Shown piece by piece: positions 11,865 to 12,676 of a stretch of DNA of 12,676 nt. Location: positions 1 through 12,676 of the forward strand of contig DATDFS010000198.1 in the NCBI GenBank assembly GCA_036522495.1. Reading direction: 5' to 3'. The DNA comes from Nitrososphaera_A sp036522495 (GTDB lineage Archaea > Thermoproteota > Nitrososphaeria > Nitrososphaerales > Nitrososphaeraceae). How positions within the stretch are numbered: position 1 is the first letter of the stretch; every line of letters begins with the position of its first letter. The notes beneath the pieces are model-generated. The model worked only from the letters and a program-made list of their open reading frames with translations, made no database searches and was not told the origin of the DNA. A program made the translations under genes and the position numbers.

Positions 11865-12676
11865 CTATTTAAGATCAGCATCACATCTAAACCTCGAGCT
11901 ACTGACATGACTTGACTTAGCAATCGCTAATTTGGCTGCTTTGCTTAATATCACTGCTACAGTAAACGTCAAAAACAATAATTCCATAACTATAGCTTGA
12001 GAAAATTCTGGAATAACAACATATTGATCGGAGTCTGCTAAAAGTGAATAACTTTTCACTTTATACGTTTGTAATGCTTCAGTCACCGGCAAATCAAATG
12101 CAGCTTCTGAATGTGATGAAATGTTTACCGGCTCTGTCTGGGCCCTTCCAACAACAGCTACTTTTCCATCCTTGTCATACAACGTAGCGATAATCATTGA
12201 ATTTGTTGCGTCTTCTGACCCTTCATTTACAATTCTACCTTTAACATAATACACTCCCGTTAAACCTAGCTTGGATGAATTGGAAGTGATCCGCAATGCT
12301 CTTGCTTTCATTTCTGTCTCTTGACCTGCTGCAGATAGCGTATAATTCTTTATGGCATTCACAGTTTTAGAATCAATGTATAATACCTCAAATGGAGATA
12401 TCTCTCCTGGATTGACAGTTCTTAATTCTGATGATCGTCGGAACTCATTTAACAGCTTATCATTTGAATCGTAGAACAATGCTGTTACTACCACATTTTT
12501 CATGGCCTTGTTTGATATATTTTTCAGTTCGCCATAAACATGCATAAATTTAGTCTCATCTACAAACGAAGATGTTTTTTGAATTGCAAAATGCTGTTGC
12601 TGTGTCTGGCCTTGTTGATGTTCTGATTGTACTTGTCGAGCAAATACATTTCCATCTCTAATCGGTATAATAGGAA
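11865..12676 (-). CDS. Surface protein with two FxLYD-like domains and PEF-type C-terminal anchor (5' end missing)
   Basis: The minus frame is open to the window edge, giving 269 visible residues; the N-terminus is missing. The ATG at 12545 lies inside a domain and is not the likely start. Visible residues 1-43 are Gln-rich (HQQGQTQQQH) and lead into the first domain (FMHVYGELKNISNKAMKNVV, then VTALFYDSNDKLL). A second copy follows (VYYVKGRIVNEGSEDATNSM, then IIATLYDKDGKV). Both have the FxLYD pattern of a G-x-hydrophobic-x-N strand followed by a YD turn, a beta-sandwich common in archaeal and bacterial exported proteins. At about residue 220 VIPEFS is followed by one membrane helix (IVMELLFLTFTVAVIL) and a Lys-containing tail. 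This is the PEF-type sorting layout that archaeosortases process in thaumarchaea, here with Ser instead of Gly after PEF. A cell-surface location is inferred. Confidence 0.72.
   Translation of the reverse strand, partial: PIIPIRDGNVFARQVQSEHQQGQTQQQHFAIQKTSSFVDETKFMHVYGELKNISNKAMKNVVVTALFYDSNDKLLNEFRRSSELRTVNPGEISPFEVLYIDSKTVNAIKNYTLSAAGQETEMKARALRITSNSSKLGLTGVYYVKGRIVNEGSEDATNSMIIATLYDKDGKVAVVGRAQTEPVNISSHSEAAFDLPVTEALQTYKVKSYSLLADSDQYVVIPEFSQAIVMELLFLTFTVAVILSKAAKLAIAKSSHVSSSRFRCDADLK

Noticed and set aside
1..12676. Defence island, CRISPR array, insertion sequence or integrated element
   Set aside because: No repeat-spacer pattern, transposase, integrase or attachment-site duplication at the tRNA could be seen.

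Overview
The window looks like chromosomal DNA of an ammonia-oxidising-type thaumarchaeon (Nitrososphaeria), probably a soil group I.1b relative. It encodes an archaeal histone and a tRNA-Cys with a bulge-helix-bulge intron. TATA-like boxes lie 25-35 bases upstream of several starts with almost no leader (including GTG and TTG starts), and bacterial-type ribosome binding sites are generally missing. It also has a FilR1-type winged-helix regulator, a VTT-family membrane protein and a protein with a PEF-type C-terminal sorting signal. The sequence is AT-rich. The genus is inference only.

Left part (1-3700): a possible gene tail at the left edge is followed by a gene-poor stretch (about 270-1050). 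On the minus strand this stretch holds what look like decayed genes, one with a broken CxxC...CxxC zinc ribbon. Next come a two-helix membrane protein of unknown function (minus), a spacer with a long inverted repeat, the histone gene, a split tRNA-Cys(GCA) gene, an interrupted reading frame (2469-2741), a 55-residue membrane protein, and a DUF309 protein convergent with it.

Centre (3700-7840): a compact trpC-trpB-trpA operon encodes indole-3-glycerol-phosphate synthase and both tryptophan synthase subunits, the last steps of tryptophan synthesis. trpE, trpG, trpD and trpF are not in the window. Downstream is a GTG-started gene for a conserved-looking protein with a plausible PD-(D/E)XK nuclease core.

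Right part (8130-12676): a FilR1/DUF1724-type regulator (minus) is divergent from a 49-residue glycine-rich membrane microprotein. The intergenic region carries three TTAGG/CCTAA boxes at an exact 15-base pitch, a candidate operator. A 439-residue coiled-coil protein (minus) is divergent from a VTT/DedA-like membrane protein whose TTG start sits where transcription should begin. At the right edge is the C-terminal part of a cell-surface protein with two FxLYD-like domains and a PEF-type anchor; its reading frame runs off the window.

I see no CRISPR array, no intact insertion sequence, no rRNA and no recognisable multi-gene defence system. The least explained items are the decayed zinc-ribbon locus, the nuclease-like protein, the microprotein and its spaced boxes, and the structured spacer before the histone gene.
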